Part shown: positions 42,614 to 52,472 of the stretch, one piece after another
Layout of the letters: the number at the start of each line of letters is the position of its first letter
How positions within the stretch are numbered: position 1 is the first letter of the stretch
Origin: JAGPUQ01 sp036677085
Lineage (GTDB): Bacteria; Pseudomonadota; Gammaproteobacteria; Pseudomonadales; Porticoccaceae
NCBI GenBank assembly: GCA_036677085.1
Contig: JAKFFI010000052.1
Span: 1 to 64,000, forward strand
DNA length: 64,000 bases
Direction: 5' to 3'
Program-made: the position numbers and the translations under genes
Notes under the pieces: model-generated
What the model was told of the DNA's origin: nothing
The model's database searches: none
What the model saw: the letters and a program-made list of their open reading frames with translations, nothing else

Positions 42614-45600
42614 ATGGCTGAGACCTCCGCCGCTCTCTGGCAGCGCGCGACGCAGGCGCTGTGGCGGCGGCGCTCAAAGCCCCAGCGCTGGGGCATTGTG
42701 CTCGCGAGCCTGTTCGCTCTCTATCTGCTGTTTGGCTTCCTGCTGGTCCCCGTGATCGTCAAGCAGCAACTGATTGCCCAGACCAACAAGGCGACCGGCC
42801 GCGACCTCTGGGTGGAGGAAGTGGAATTCAATCCAATGCGGCTTGCGCTGACCGTCAACGGGCTGAGTCTGAAAGAGGAAAATGGCGAGCCGTTTGCCGG
42901 CTGGGACAGCTTCTACGTCGACTTCGAGGCGTCCTCGCTGTTCAAACGCGCACTCACCTTTACCGAAATCCGCCTGACCAGGCCGCGGGTGCAGATCCGC
43001 CGCTTGACGGCGGACAGCTTCAATTTCACCAGCCTGCTGAAGGCCGCCGCAGCGGCGCCAACTCCCGCTGAATCATCCGTATCCACGACACCGCCCGCCA
43101 TCCTGATTGAGCAACTGCGCGCCGACGACGGCGAACTGGTGTACCGCGATGACACCCATCCGGACGCGCCGGTGCTGAAATACCTGCCCGTCAATTTCAG
43201 CGTCAAGGCGTTCAGCACGCGCGCGGAGCAAAACGCGCATGCGCAGGCTGAGCTCAGGATCAAGGGTGAGGGAGGCGAGCAGCTCCACTGGCAGGGTGAT
43301 CTCAGCCTGCCGGTCCTGGCATCGAGCGGCAGGATCGAGGCCAGTGGTTTCGATCTTGCCGGGCTGTCGCGCCTGGCCGCCGAGGCGCTGCCGTTTCGCC
43401 TCGTGCGCGGCAAACTCGATGCCCACGTCGATTACCGGTTGGCCACGAGCACCGATCCGGCAGGCAGCGCTCTCCGGGTCAATTTGTCCGATGGTGCGCT
43501 GACGCTCGGCGACCTGGCGCTTGCCGACAAGGCGACACCCGATGCGACGCCGATCGAGATCGCCCGCGTTCAGGTGGATGGCATCGGCCTGGATAGCTCT
43601 GCTCGGACGATCGGCATCGCAGAGGTCGCGGTCAGCGGCGGCAGGATCGCCGGCACCCTGGCACCTGACGGCCAACTGGATCTGCTCAAGCTGTTTGCCG
43701 CCGCATCGGTTGCCCCGGGCTCGGCACCGCCCGCACCGGGCTCGGCACCGCCCGATCCAAAACCCTGGCTGACGACGCTTGCCAAGGCCAGTCTGGACGG
43801 GTTTCGCGTCCAGTTCACCGATCAGGGGCCGAGCCCACCGGTGGTGCTTGCGCTCGACCCGCTGCGGGTGACGCTGGAAAATTTCCGCAGCGACAGCAGC
43901 CAGCCGGTTCAGCTCGCCATCGACGGCGGCGTCAACGACGGTGGCCGAGTGCGCATCAGCGGGCCTGTCAGTCTCGCGCCGGTGCAGGCGACGTTGCAGA
44001 TCGAAGCGGAAAAAATCCCGCTGGCCGGATTTCAGCCTTACCTCAGTCGGTTCATCAATATCCAACTGCACAGTGGCGTCGCCAGCACGGTTGGCACCCT
44101 GACTTATCCGGAGGCCGGGCAGGGCAGCGGACTGAGTTATCGGGGTGATGTCGGCGTCGAGGATCTCAATACCACCGACAATCGTTTCAACCGCGAATTT
44201 CTCAGTTGGAAACAGCTCGCGGTAAAGGATCTGCATTTTCAACAGACCGCCAACCGTATCGCGATCGACAGCGTCGCGTTCAATCAGCTTTACGGCCGTT
44301 TCGCGATTCGCGCGGATGGCACCACCAATGTTGCAAAGCTGTTGGTGAGCGCGCCGGAAACCGGAGCTCCCGCGACGCCCGAGGCACCCTCGGCCCCCGT
44401 GGCGATCGTGATCAAGCGCGTTACCGTCACCGACAGCGCCGCTTATTTCGCGGATTTGACCATGACGCCCGACTTTCGCGTCGGCATTTTCAACCTCAAG
44501 GGTGCTGTCAGGAACATCGATTCCCGCAGCGGTGAGCCAATCGCGGTGGATTTGAATGGTCAGGTGGACCGCTATGCGCCGGTCACCATCGCGGGCGAGG
44601 TCAATCCCTTCAAGACCGCGCCGACCCTGGACATGAAGCTCGCGTTCAAAAATCTCGAAATGACAACCTTGACACCCTACTCGGGAGTCTATGCAGGGCA
44701 CCGGATCAAGCAGGGGCAGCTCTCGGTCGATCTCCACTACCAGCTTGAAAACGACCAGATAGTCGGTCACAACCATATCGTGATGAATCAGATGGAACTC
44801 GGCGAGCGGGTCGAAAGCCCCAAGGCCACTGATCTGCCGCTGCGCCTCGCGCTCGCCCTGCTGAAGGACAGCAAGGGTGTCATCGACCTCGGGCTGGAAG
44901 TGAAAGGCAATATCAACGAGCCCAACTTCAGCGTGGGTGGACTCGTTTTCATGGCGCTCAAGAATCTGATCGTCAAGGCCGTCAGCGCGCCCTTCAAGCT
45001 GATCGCGGGTCTGGTGGGTGGCGGCGCAGACAATGGTCCCCTGGACGCCATCGCGTTCGCCCCCGGGTCGGAGCAACTGGACGCGCGCGAAATGGCCAAG
45101 CTGGATCAGCTGGCGAAAGCCCTGGCCGCGCGGCCGCAACTCCGCCTGGGGGTCACTGGCAACAGCCTGCCCGGCGAGGACACCCGGGCGCTTGCGCAGC
45201 GCCGGCTCGATGACCGGCTCGCGGCGTTGTTTGATTCAGGCAACCCCGACGGCAAGCCGTCGTGGCCTGGCTTGAGCAGCGCAGTCGCCAGCAAGGAGTT
45301 CCGGCGAAAATTTTACGCGCTCTACGAAAGCACCACGGGAGAAAGCGCCAAAACCCGGCGCAAGATCATCGATAAGGCGCTCGGTGAAGGCGATAGGAGC
45401 CCTGCGGATGCCGAGATCGATGGCGCACTCCACGAACATATCCAGCATGAGCTGCTGGCGCGGGAAGAAGTCCCGGAGAAGGCGCTGGCCGAGCTGGCCA
45501 GTCAGCGGGCGCTGGCGGTCAAGGCCTATCTTGCCGACCGTGGCGGTCTGACCCCGGAGCGCGTTTTTCTGGTGAGCGACGGCGCAACCGGGCAACCGGC

Positions 45601-45634
45601 GTTGAGTGCCAGGCTGACACTCAACGCCCTGTGA
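42614..45634 (+). CDS. DUF748 family AsmA-like giant membrane protein
   Basis: 1006 residues. One N-terminal transmembrane helix (VLASLFALYLLFGFLLVPVI) is followed by DUF748 sequence: ATGRDLWVEEVEFNPMRLAL, GWDSFYVDFEASSLFKRALT, YLSRFINIQLHSGVASTVG, and VSAPFKLIAGLVGGGADNG, with an OmpA-like C-terminus (GSEQLDAREMAKLDQLAKAL). A linker near 43710-43755 carries two GSAPP-type repeats. It probably spans the periplasm as an AsmA-clan protein in lipid transport. It starts 18 bases after the 962-residue enzyme. Confidence 0.88.
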   Translation: MAETSAALWQRATQALWRRRSKPQRWGIVLASLFALYLLFGFLLVPVIVKQQLIAQTNKATGRDLWVEEVEFNPMRLALTVNGLSLKEENGEPFAGWDSFYVDFEASSLFKRALTFTEIRLTRPRVQIRRLTADSFNFTSLLKAAAAAPTPAESSVSTTPPAILIEQLRADDGELVYRDDTHPDAPVLKYLPVNFSVKAFSTRAEQNAHAQAELRIKGEGGEQLHWQGDLSLPVLASSGRIEASGFDLAGLSRLAAEALPFRLVRGKLDAHVDYRLATSTDPAGSALRVNLSDGALTLGDLALADKATPDATPIEIARVQVDGIGLDSSARTIGIAEVAVSGGRIAGTLAPDGQLDLLKLFAAASVAPGSAPPAPGSAPPDPKPWLTTLAKASLDGFRVQFTDQGPSPPVVLALDPLRVTLENFRSDSSQPVQLAIDGGVNDGGRVRISGPVSLAPVQATLQIEAEKIPLAGFQPYLSRFINIQLHSGVASTVGTLTYPEAGQGSGLSYRGDVGVEDLNTTDNRFNREFLSWKQLAVKDLHFQQTANRIAIDSVAFNQLYGRFAIRADGTTNVAKLLVSAPETGAPATPEAPSAPVAIVIKRVTVTDSAAYFADLTMTPDFRVGIFNLKGAVRNIDSRSGEPIAVDLNGQVDRYAPVTIAGEVNPFKTAPTLDMKLAFKNLEMTTLTPYSGVYAGHRIKQGQLSVDLHYQLENDQIVGHNHIVMNQMELGERVESPKATDLPLRLALALLKDSKGVIDLGLEVKGNINEPNFSVGGLVFMALKNLIVKAVSAPFKLIAGLVGGGADNGPLDAIAFAPGSEQLDAREMAKLDQLAKALAARPQLRLGVTGNSLPGEDTRALAQRRLDDRLAALFDSGNPDGKPSWPGLSSAVASKEFRRKFYALYESTTGESAKTRRKIIDKALGEGDRSPADAEIDGALHEHIQHELLAREEVPEKALAELASQRALAVKAYLADRGGLTPERVFLVSDGATGQPALSARLTLNAL

Positions 45635-45662
45635 CGAGTCGCTGGCAGCCTGTTGAAAACGG

Positions 45663-46553
45663 CTAAAACCGCTTGATGTGCGGCGTGGCCAGTTCGCGCA
45701 GATCGTCGGGAATGTCGACGGAACGCCGCGATTCGAAATCGAACAAGGTGCCCGCCGTCTCCACGGTGGCGACCGTTTCGCGGGTCGCCGCGTCCATGAA
45801 CCAGTGAAAGAAATACTGAATCTTGCCGCGCATTTCGCGCAGCCCGCTGCGTGTGATGATGCCGTCGCCGGCGCGCAGCGGGCGGTGAAACTCGATGTTG
45901 TATTCGAGCGCGGCGCTGCCCAGCCCGCGCTGGCGCCGGTATTCGGGCGTCAGGCCGTAGTGATGCTGCAAATGGGTGACGGCATCGGAACAGCGCGCCA
46001 TGAAAAAGCGCGGGTGCAGTTCGCCCTGGGCGTCACATTCCCAGGGCTCGATGGTGCCGCGCGCGGTATCGAACAGGCCCAGCGCTTGCGCGGTGGCCCA
46101 GTCGCGGACGGGCGGTTGTGGCAGGGGCTCACGCGGGCGCAAATCCGCGGGGGTATCGATGGTCAGGGCTTGTGCGGCATCGCGCACAGCGGCAGGCAGC
46201 TCCAGTTCGCGACCGTTGGCGCGTTCGGTGTAGGCGAATTCGATGATGAAGCGCGCGGCGATCGCGCCGGTGTCGATGTTGCGCATCTGGTTGAAGGTGG
46301 TCAGACCGTTTCCCGCGAGCGCGAGAATTCCGGTGTCGATGGTGAAGCTGTCACCGTTGCGCAGTTCGCGCATGAACAGCACGCGCTCGGCGCGGTGGCG
46401 CAGGCCGGTACCGGGTGGCAAGCCGAGCAGCGCCTGCAATTGCCCGACGGTTTCCGCCGAGCGCGCGAGGTAATGCTGGACGTTCATGTGCGCCATGATG
46501 TCGCATTCCCAGGCCTTCACGTTGGCGCGCACCGTGGGCGTCATGGCTCCCAT
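45663..46553 (-). CDS. Double-hotdog acyl-CoA/ACP thioesterase-like protein
   Basis: A 296-residue protein with two hotdog halves: VKAWECDIMAHMNVQHYLAR at about 12-31, and IEPWECDAQGELHPRFFMAR at about 167-186, each carrying the D-x-x-x-H/N-x helix region typical of acyl-CoA thioesterases. It releases acids from CoA or ACP. The gene upstream overlaps by one base (TGATG), giving a co-transcribed pair. It likely belongs to the catabolic block beginning here. Confidence 0.8.
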   Translation of the reverse strand: MGAMTPTVRANVKAWECDIMAHMNVQHYLARSAETVGQLQALLGLPPGTGLRHRAERVLFMRELRNGDSFTIDTGILALAGNGLTTFNQMRNIDTGAIAARFIIEFAYTERANGRELELPAAVRDAAQALTIDTPADLRPREPLPQPPVRDWATAQALGLFDTARGTIEPWECDAQGELHPRFFMARCSDAVTHLQHHYGLTPEYRRQRGLGSAALEYNIEFHRPLRAGDGIITRSGLREMRGKIQYFFHWFMDAATRETVATVETAGTLFDFESRRSVDIPDDLRELATPHIKRF

Positions 46554-46909
46554 CAGTCAGTCTCCGGGGCAGGCTTGGCGGCGTGCATCGGGGTGCAGTG
46601 CACGTCGATGCTCATGCGATTGACGACTCTTATCGGACCGTAGTGGATCGTGAGCGTTTTGCCCGGCGCCAGTTGGCGATGGAACACTTCGGGACGCAGT
46701 GCGCGCATATCGAAGGTGACACGGCAGCGTGCCTTGCGCGAATCCTGGTTGGACAGCATCACATAGGTGAGCGGCCGGGAGCCCTCGATGGTGCCGGTTT
46801 CGGCGGTGATGTTCATATCGCCCCAGTCCGGGTGCAAGTCGATGGGAAAGGTCGCGGCTGCGGCCGGTAGCGCCGCGAGCGCGCTGGCCGCGCACACGAG
46901 TTTCCACAT
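46553..46909 (-). CDS. Small exported protein of unknown function
   Basis: A 118-residue protein with a signal peptide MWKLVCAASALAALPAAAA and a beta-rich domain (FPIDLHPDWGDMNITAE, YVMLSNQDSRKARCRVTFD, KTLTIHYGPIRVVNRMSIDV) resembling a small periplasmic immunoglobulin-like or chaperone-type fold. I cannot name a family. The start is placed at ATG 46909 because it gives a proper signal peptide; a longer frame starts at 47017. Confidence 0.65.
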   Translation of the reverse strand: MWKLVCAASALAALPAAAATFPIDLHPDWGDMNITAETGTIEGSRPLTYVMLSNQDSRKARCRVTFDMRALRPEVFHRQLAPGKTLTIHYGPIRVVNRMSIDVHCTPMHAAKPAPETD

Positions 46910-47023
46910 CGCGCCATGCCGGAGGCGGGACCCGCCCGTGACGGACGCGCGAATGACCGCGCCGGCAGCCGCGCTCCCCGTGCCAGCGCCGGTGGTAGCG
47001 CGATACTGCCGGCGCATCGAAGG

Positions 47024-47821
47024 CTACCTGCCGTGGTAGACCGGCGCGCGCTTTTCGGCGAAAGACCTTGGACCCTCCTTGGCGTCCTCGGTCTTGAACA
47101 CGCGCTCGGCGATCAAGGCCTCGGTGCGGAAGGCCTCTTCCCACGACTGGTTGTAGGCGTTGATCACCGCTTCCTTGGCGGCCTGCACGGCGAGCGGGCC
47201 GTTGCTGCAAATGAGCTTGGCGTAGCGTTCCGCCTCGGCCATCACCTGGTCGGCCGGCACTACCTTGTTGATCAAGCCGAAGGCGAGCGCTTCCTGCGCG
47301 GTGATCTGGCGGCCGGTCAGGATGATGTCCATGGCGTGGCAATAGGGAATCTGGCGCGGCAGGCGCACATGGGAACCGCCGCCGGGAATGATCGCCCAAT
47401 GGACTTCGGGCAGGCCGAACCTGGCGTGCTCGGCGGCGATGCGGATGTCCATGCCCTGGATGATCTCGGTGCCGCCGGCCAGGCAGAAGCCGTTGATCGC
47501 GGCGATGATCGGCTTGTAGCAGGTGCTGAAGAAGCGCTGCTGCGGATTGTCGAGGAAGCGCCCGCCGCTGCTCGCTTCAGCGGTCAGCTTGGTGATGGTC
47601 TTCTTGAGGTCGGCGCCGGCCGAAAAGGCCTTATCGCCCGCGCCGGTGACGATCAGCACCAGGGCTTCCCGGTCCTGTTTGAAGTCCTCGGTGATGAGCT
47701 CCAGATCCGACAGCATTTCCGGCGTGATGGAGTTCATCTCGCTCGGCCGGTTGAAAGTCAGATAGGCGAGCTTGCCCCTTTTTTCGTAGAGCAGGTCGTC
47801 GGCGCTGGCGCGTGTCGTCAC
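47024..47821 (-). CDS. Enoyl-CoA hydratase/isomerase family protein
   Basis: A 265-residue crotonase: LAYLTFNRPSEMNSITPEML, AFSAGADLKKTI (first oxyanion loop), AAINGFCLAGGTEIIQGMDI, and RFGLPEVHWAIIPGGGSHVR with the catalytic Glu, ending YHGR. A GTG start at 47821 is supported by GGAGG 5-6 bases upstream. It is divergent from the SDR gene at 48009, with a shared promoter region of about 190 bases. Confidence 0.9.
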   Translation of the reverse strand: MTTRASADDLLYEKRGKLAYLTFNRPSEMNSITPEMLSDLELITEDFKQDREALVLIVTGAGDKAFSAGADLKKTITKLTAEASSGGRFLDNPQQRFFSTCYKPIIAAINGFCLAGGTEIIQGMDIRIAAEHARFGLPEVHWAIIPGGGSHVRLPRQIPYCHAMDIILTGRQITAQEALAFGLINKVVPADQVMAEAERYAKLICSNGPLAVQAAKEAVINAYNQSWEEAFRTEALIAERVFKTEDAKEGPRSFAEKRAPVYHGR

Positions 47822-48008
47822 GGAATCCTCCGGTAGCGGGATTGGTCGAGTGGGGCGCATCCGCCCCGGGTCAAGGGCTTGCCATAATACGTCAAAGCCC
47901 GCTCCGGTCGAGCCGTCCGGTTGACACCCGGGGGGTGGCGCGTAAGCTGCGGAAACATCATAAGTACCGCAGGCCGCGGGGGCTGCGCAAACATTCCGGG
48001 GGGACGAG

Positions 48009-48776
48009 ATGGCGGGAGATCTGCAGGACAAGGTTGCACTGATCACGGGTTCGGGTTCCGGCATCGGCCGTCAGGCCGCGCTGATTTTTGCGCGTGAAGG
48101 CGCGCGGGTGGTGGTGTCCGACGTCAATATCCAAGGTGGTGAAGAGACCGTCGAGCTGGTCAGACAGGCGGGCGGGCAGGCGGTCTTTGTGCGCTGCGAT
48201 GTTGCCAGGGGCCCCGAGGTGGAAGCCCTGGTGGCGGGAGCGGTCGCGGCATTCGGACGGCTGGATGTGGCCTTCAACAATGCCGGTGTCGAGGGCGACA
48301 CGCGCGCCACCACGATTACCTGCACCGAGGAAAATTTCGATCTCAACATCAACGTCAATCTCAAGGGCGTGTGGTGGTGCATGAAATACGAGATCGAGCA
48401 GTTCCTGCGTCAGGGTTCGCCCGGGGCCATCGTCAACACCTCGTCGCTCGCGGGTCTGGTGGGTGTGCCGCGCGGCAATGCCTATGTCGCCGCCAAGCAC
48501 GGCGTGATCGGCTTGACCAAGACCGCTGCGCTGGAGTTCGCCAAGCAGGATATCCGGGTGAATGCGGTATGCCCGGGTGCCATCGAGACGCCGATGCTGA
48601 ACCGCATCGTCGGCGGCTCGGAGAAAGGCTACGAGATGATGCGCAAGATGGAGCCGGTCGGGCGGCTGGGCAAACCCGGGGAAATCGCCGAAGCCGTGGC
48701 CTGGCTGTGCTCCGACCGGGCATCCTTTGTCACCGGGCTCGCCATGTCCGTGGATGGGGGCTCTTTTGCGCAGTAA
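48009..48776 (+). CDS. SDR family oxidoreductase (catabolic block, copy A)
   Basis: A 255-residue classical SDR: ALITGSGSGIGRQAALIFAR, VVVSDVNIQGGEETV, DVAFNNAGVEGDTRATTI, Ser in IVNTSSLAGLVGV, catalytic YVAAKHGVIGLTKTAALEFA, C-terminus VTGLAMSVDGGSFAQ. It is a paralogue of the SDR at 50115 (shared NNAGVEG, YVAAKHG and CTEENFD), and a CoA-transferase gene lies between the two. Substrate is likely a hydroxyacyl-CoA. Confidence 0.9.
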   Translation: MAGDLQDKVALITGSGSGIGRQAALIFAREGARVVVSDVNIQGGEETVELVRQAGGQAVFVRCDVARGPEVEALVAGAVAAFGRLDVAFNNAGVEGDTRATTITCTEENFDLNINVNLKGVWWCMKYEIEQFLRQGSPGAIVNTSSLAGLVGVPRGNAYVAAKHGVIGLTKTAALEFAKQDIRVNAVCPGAIETPMLNRIVGGSEKGYEMMRKMEPVGRLGKPGEIAEAVAWLCSDRASFVTGLAMSVDGGSFAQ

Positions 48777-48844
48777 GTGGCGCCTGCGAACGCGGGCGCC
48801 ATGACCGGACACCTTCCTGATAACGATAATTCGAGGATTGCACC

Positions 48845-50077
48845 ATGAAACATGTTCTGGATGGCTACAAGGTACTGGATCTGACGCAATTTCTCGCCGG
48901 CCCCGCAGCGACCCGGGTGATGGTCGAAGCGGGCGCCGAAGTAATCAAGATCGAATGGCCGGGCGGCGACCCGAGCCGCAAGTTTCCCTATCTCGGCAAG
49001 GATGGGCGCAGTGCCTACTATGTGCAGCAGAACCGCGGCAAGCGCAGCGTCGCGGTGGATCTGAAGGCGCCGGAAGGTATCGCCATCGTCAAGGAACTGG
49101 CGGCGCAGAGCGATGTGCTGATCGAGAACTTCGCGCCCGGCGTGATGGACCGGCTCGGGCTCGGCTACGAGGCCATCAAGGCGGTGAATCCCAAGATCGT
49201 CATGTGCTCGATTTCCGCGTTCGGTCAGACCGGACCGCTCGCGCAGCTGCCCGGCTTCGACAACATCGGTCAGGCGTATTCGGGCATCACCAGCATGATC
49301 GGCGATCCCGACAAACCACCGGCGTTTCCGATGGCGGCGATCGGCGATGTCAGCACCGGCGTGCATGCGGCCTGCGCCATCGCCTTCGCGCTGCTGTACC
49401 GGGAGCGCACCGGCAAGGGCCAGTACCTCGATATCTCGCTGCTCGACAGCTACTTCCACTACCACGAGGTGAATGTGCAGGCCTGGTCGTGCAGCAAGGG
49501 CGAGATCAAACCCACCCGCTCGGGCTCGCACCACTATGCGGTGGCGCCCGGGGGAATCTTCAAGAGCAAGGATGCCTATCTGTTTCTGCTGCCGATCCTG
49601 CACATGTGGCCGAAGTTGTGCGAGATCATGGGCCGGCCGGAACTCGCCGAGGATCCGCGCTATATCGACAACGCTTCGCGCGCGAAAAATCAGAAGGAGC
49701 TGATCGTCATCATCGAGGCCTGGCTGCAGGCGCAGGAGAGCGACGAGGCGGCGATCCGGATTCTCGGTGAAGGCCACATTCCGGTGGCGCCCATTCTCAG
49801 CGTCGAGCAGGCCTGCCAGCACCCGCACATGATCGAGCGCGAGACGGTGCGCACCATCTATGATCGGTCGCTCGGCAATTTTCAGGCCCCCGGTAATCCG
49901 CTGCGGTTTTCCGAGTTTCCGGCGCACCTGGATCTGGAAGCGCCTTATCTGGGCGAACACAATGCCGAAGTCCTCGGCGATTGCCTGGGTTACAGCGGTG
50001 CGCGCATCGCTGATCTGGTCAAACGGGGCGTGCTGCACAGTGAGCCGATTCCGGCGCAGGCGGCGGCACGCGCGTAA
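48845..50077 (+). CDS. CaiB/BaiF family CoA-transferase
   Basis: A 410-residue family III CoA-transferase: GYKVLDLTQFLAGPAATRVM near the start, FPYLGKDGRSAYYVQQNRGK, NFAPGVMDRLGLGYEAIKAV, SISAFGQTGPL, and the catalytic Asp in GQYLDISLLDSYFHYHEV. It moves CoA between carboxylates, priming a substrate for beta-oxidation-like steps. It lies between two paralogous SDR genes and is probably co-transcribed. Confidence 0.92.
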   Translation: MKHVLDGYKVLDLTQFLAGPAATRVMVEAGAEVIKIEWPGGDPSRKFPYLGKDGRSAYYVQQNRGKRSVAVDLKAPEGIAIVKELAAQSDVLIENFAPGVMDRLGLGYEAIKAVNPKIVMCSISAFGQTGPLAQLPGFDNIGQAYSGITSMIGDPDKPPAFPMAAIGDVSTGVHAACAIAFALLYRERTGKGQYLDISLLDSYFHYHEVNVQAWSCSKGEIKPTRSGSHHYAVAPGGIFKSKDAYLFLLPILHMWPKLCEIMGRPELAEDPRYIDNASRAKNQKELIVIIEAWLQAQESDEAAIRILGEGHIPVAPILSVEQACQHPHMIERETVRTIYDRSLGNFQAPGNPLRFSEFPAHLDLEAPYLGEHNAEVLGDCLGYSGARIADLVKRGVLHSEPIPAQAAARA

Positions 50078-50114
50078 CGATTTTTTATTCATCAACCAAC
50101 CACGGGAGTAAGTC

Positions 50115-50879
50115 ATGGCAGGCACAGTACAAGGCAAGGTCGCGCTGGTAACCGGCGCGGCGGGTGGCATCGGGCGCGCGGCGGCGCAGATTTTCGCGCG
50201 CGAAGGCGCCAAGGTAGTGGTTTCCGACCTTCAGGAAGCGGCCGGCGCCGAGACCGTGAAGCTGATTCGCGACGCCGGTGGCGATGCCACCTTCGTGCGT
50301 TGCGATGTGTCGAAAGGCGCTGATGTCGAAAACCTGGTGAAGGCGACGGTGAGCCAGTACGGTCGCCTCGACTGTGCCTACAACAATGCCGGCGTCGAAG
50401 GTGCCTGGACGCGTATTCACGAATGCACCGAGGAAAATTTCGACTTCAACTACAACGTCAACCTGAAGGGCGTGTTTCTCTGCATCAAATATCAGGTGCG
50501 GCAGTTTCTGGAACAGCGCGGCCCCGGCGCCATCGTCAGCACCGCGTCGATTGCCGGGCTGGTCGGCTCGAAAAACGCCGGCGCCTATGTCGCCGCCAAG
50601 CACGGCGTAGTCGGTCTGACCAAGACGGCGGCACTGGAATACGCCACCAAGGGCATTCGCGTCAACGCGGTTTGCCCGGGCGTGATCCGCACGCCCATGC
50701 TGGAGCGGATGTTTGCGACCAATCCCAAGATGGAGCAGGCCATGGTCGGCTTCGAACCCATTGGCCGCTTCGGCGCGCCGTCCGAAATCGGCGAAGCCGC
50801 GGTGTGGCTGTGCTCGGATCAGGCGTCCTTCGTCACCGGCCACGCCATGGTGGTGGACGGCGGCGCCATCGCCTGCTAG
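50115..50879 (+). CDS. SDR family oxidoreductase (catabolic block, copy B)
   Basis: A 254-residue SDR with ALVTGAAGGIGRAAAQIFAR, NNAGVEGAWTRIHECTEEN, STASIAGLVGSKNAGAYVAA with KHGVVGLTKTAALEYA, and VTGHAMVVDGGAIAC. GGGAG precedes the ATG. The close likeness to the SDR at 48009 indicates a local duplication, perhaps giving enzymes for two consecutive oxidations or two stereoisomers. Confidence 0.9.
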   Translation: MAGTVQGKVALVTGAAGGIGRAAAQIFAREGAKVVVSDLQEAAGAETVKLIRDAGGDATFVRCDVSKGADVENLVKATVSQYGRLDCAYNNAGVEGAWTRIHECTEENFDFNYNVNLKGVFLCIKYQVRQFLEQRGPGAIVSTASIAGLVGSKNAGAYVAAKHGVVGLTKTAALEYATKGIRVNAVCPGVIRTPMLERMFATNPKMEQAMVGFEPIGRFGAPSEIGEAAVWLCSDQASFVTGHAMVVDGGAIAC

Positions 50880-50993
50880 CGTACGGCGGCGCTGTTTTGC
50901 CAATAAGATTCCGCCGGTCGCTGGCCGGCGGGACAAACATAATCAAATAAGGCCGGACCACCGCATCGCGGTTCGGCGACAGGGGAGACGATA

Positions 50994-52208
50994 ATGGAAG
51001 TAGGCATATTTTCGATGCCGACCATCGGCCCGCGGGCCGAGATCGAGAAAGGCATGGCCGGCGTGCGCACCGATCTGTACCAGACCATGCTCAAGAATCT
51101 GGTGGAACAGGCCAGGTATATCGATGAGACTGGCTATTACGGTTTCGGTTTTACCGAACACCACTTTCACATCGAAGGCGAGGAAGTTTCCACCAATCCG
51201 ATCATGCTCGACCTCTATCTGGGCCTGCATACCAAGCGGCTCCGGGTCGGGCAGTTGGGCAATGTGCTGCCGTCCCAGCATCCGATTCGGGTGGCGGAGG
51301 ACATCGCGATTCTCGACCAGATGACCCAGGGCCGTGCTTTCGCGGGCTTCGCCCGCGGTTATCAGTCGCGCTGGGTCAATGTGCTCGGCCAGCGGTTCGA
51401 GGCGCTGCGTCGGAATGATGGCGATCACGCCCAACTCTACGAGGACACCAAGCGCGAACTGTACGAAGAGCACTTCGACATCCTCATGAAGGCGTGGAGC
51501 AACGACACCTTCTCGCACCAGGGCAAGCACTGGCAGATTCCGCCGGCGGATATCTACTGGCCTGCCCATGAAGTGAGCGCCGAATTCGGCCAGGGTGTCG
51601 ACGCCAATGGCATCGTGCGCGAAATCGGTATCGCGCCCAAGACCTACAACAAGCGCATTCCCGATCTGTTCCAGCCTTTCAGCTTCTCGGAGAAAACCAT
51701 CCGCTGGGCCATGCGCCACAATGTGTCGCCGATCTCCATCATCGCGGGCGACATGGAAGCGGCCAAGGGCCAGTTCCGCGCCGCCCAGGAGGAGCTGGAG
51801 AAAACCACCGGCAAATCCCAGAAGTTCGGCGCCCGAATGGGCATCACGCGGGAAATCGTCTGCGCCGACACCGACGCGGAAGCCAAGGCGCTGGCGCTGG
51901 ATGCGGGCACCTTCCTGTGGTGCAAGTTCTTCCAGCCCTTCGGGTTCAACGCGGCGATCACCCTGCCCGGCGAAGATCCGATGACGGTGAAGAACGATTT
52001 CGATTCCCTCGTCGAGCGCGGACTGGTCATCTACGGCAGCCCGGACACCGTCAAGCGCAAGCTGGAAGCCTTGCTCAAGGAACTCCCGGTCGATTACTTC
52101 TGGATGATGAATTACAACGAGTTGTTGCCGCAAAAGCCGATGATGCGTCACATGGAACTGATGACGAAACACGTGTGGCCGCACTTCACCGACAAGATCA
52201 AGGCCTGA
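50994..52208 (+). CDS. LLM class flavin-dependent oxidoreductase
   Basis: A 404-residue luciferase-like TIM-barrel enzyme: VGIFSMPTIGPRAEIEKG, YYGFGFTEHHFHIEGEE, LRVGQLGNVLPSQHPIRVAE, DQMTQGRAFAGFARGYQSRW, then GSPDTVKRKLEALLKELPVD. It uses reduced FMN (or F420 in actinobacteria) and usually acts as a monooxygenase. An expected separate flavin reductase is not seen next to it. It ends the run; a strong terminator follows 25 bases later. Confidence 0.9.
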   Translation: MEVGIFSMPTIGPRAEIEKGMAGVRTDLYQTMLKNLVEQARYIDETGYYGFGFTEHHFHIEGEEVSTNPIMLDLYLGLHTKRLRVGQLGNVLPSQHPIRVAEDIAILDQMTQGRAFAGFARGYQSRWVNVLGQRFEALRRNDGDHAQLYEDTKRELYEEHFDILMKAWSNDTFSHQGKHWQIPPADIYWPAHEVSAEFGQGVDANGIVREIGIAPKTYNKRIPDLFQPFSFSEKTIRWAMRHNVSPISIIAGDMEAAKGQFRAAQEELEKTTGKSQKFGARMGITREIVCADTDAEAKALALDAGTFLWCKFFQPFGFNAAITLPGEDPMTVKNDFDSLVERGLVIYGSPDTVKRKLEALLKELPVDYFWMMNYNELLPQKPMMRHMELMTKHVWPHFTDKIKA

Positions 52209-52233
52209 TCCGTCGGTAGCACCCGGATGGAGA

Positions 52234-52258
52234 GCCCCGCATCAGCGGGGCTTTTTTC
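52234..52258 (+). terminator. Rho-independent terminator
   Basis: AGCCCCGC (52234-52241) and GCGGGGCT (52246-52253) form a perfect 8-bp stem with an ATCA loop, followed by TTTTTT. It ends the SDR/CoA-transferase/SDR/LLM run. Confidence 0.92.
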
Positions 52259-52472
52259 GCCCCCGGTCCGGTCGCGGATAGGCTGCGGCCGGGGTTGAAT
52301 TATGGCAATCGATTGCATAGATTGGCGACGAGGCTAACGATCGGTAACCTCGGTTGCCGTTCGGTAATGCAGGGCCGGTATCGCGTCAGACCCTTTTGAT
52401 GACTATTGCCTGGCGGCCTTGCCCCACGGACCTTACACCACACCCTACACCACACAGCACGGAGTACAGACC

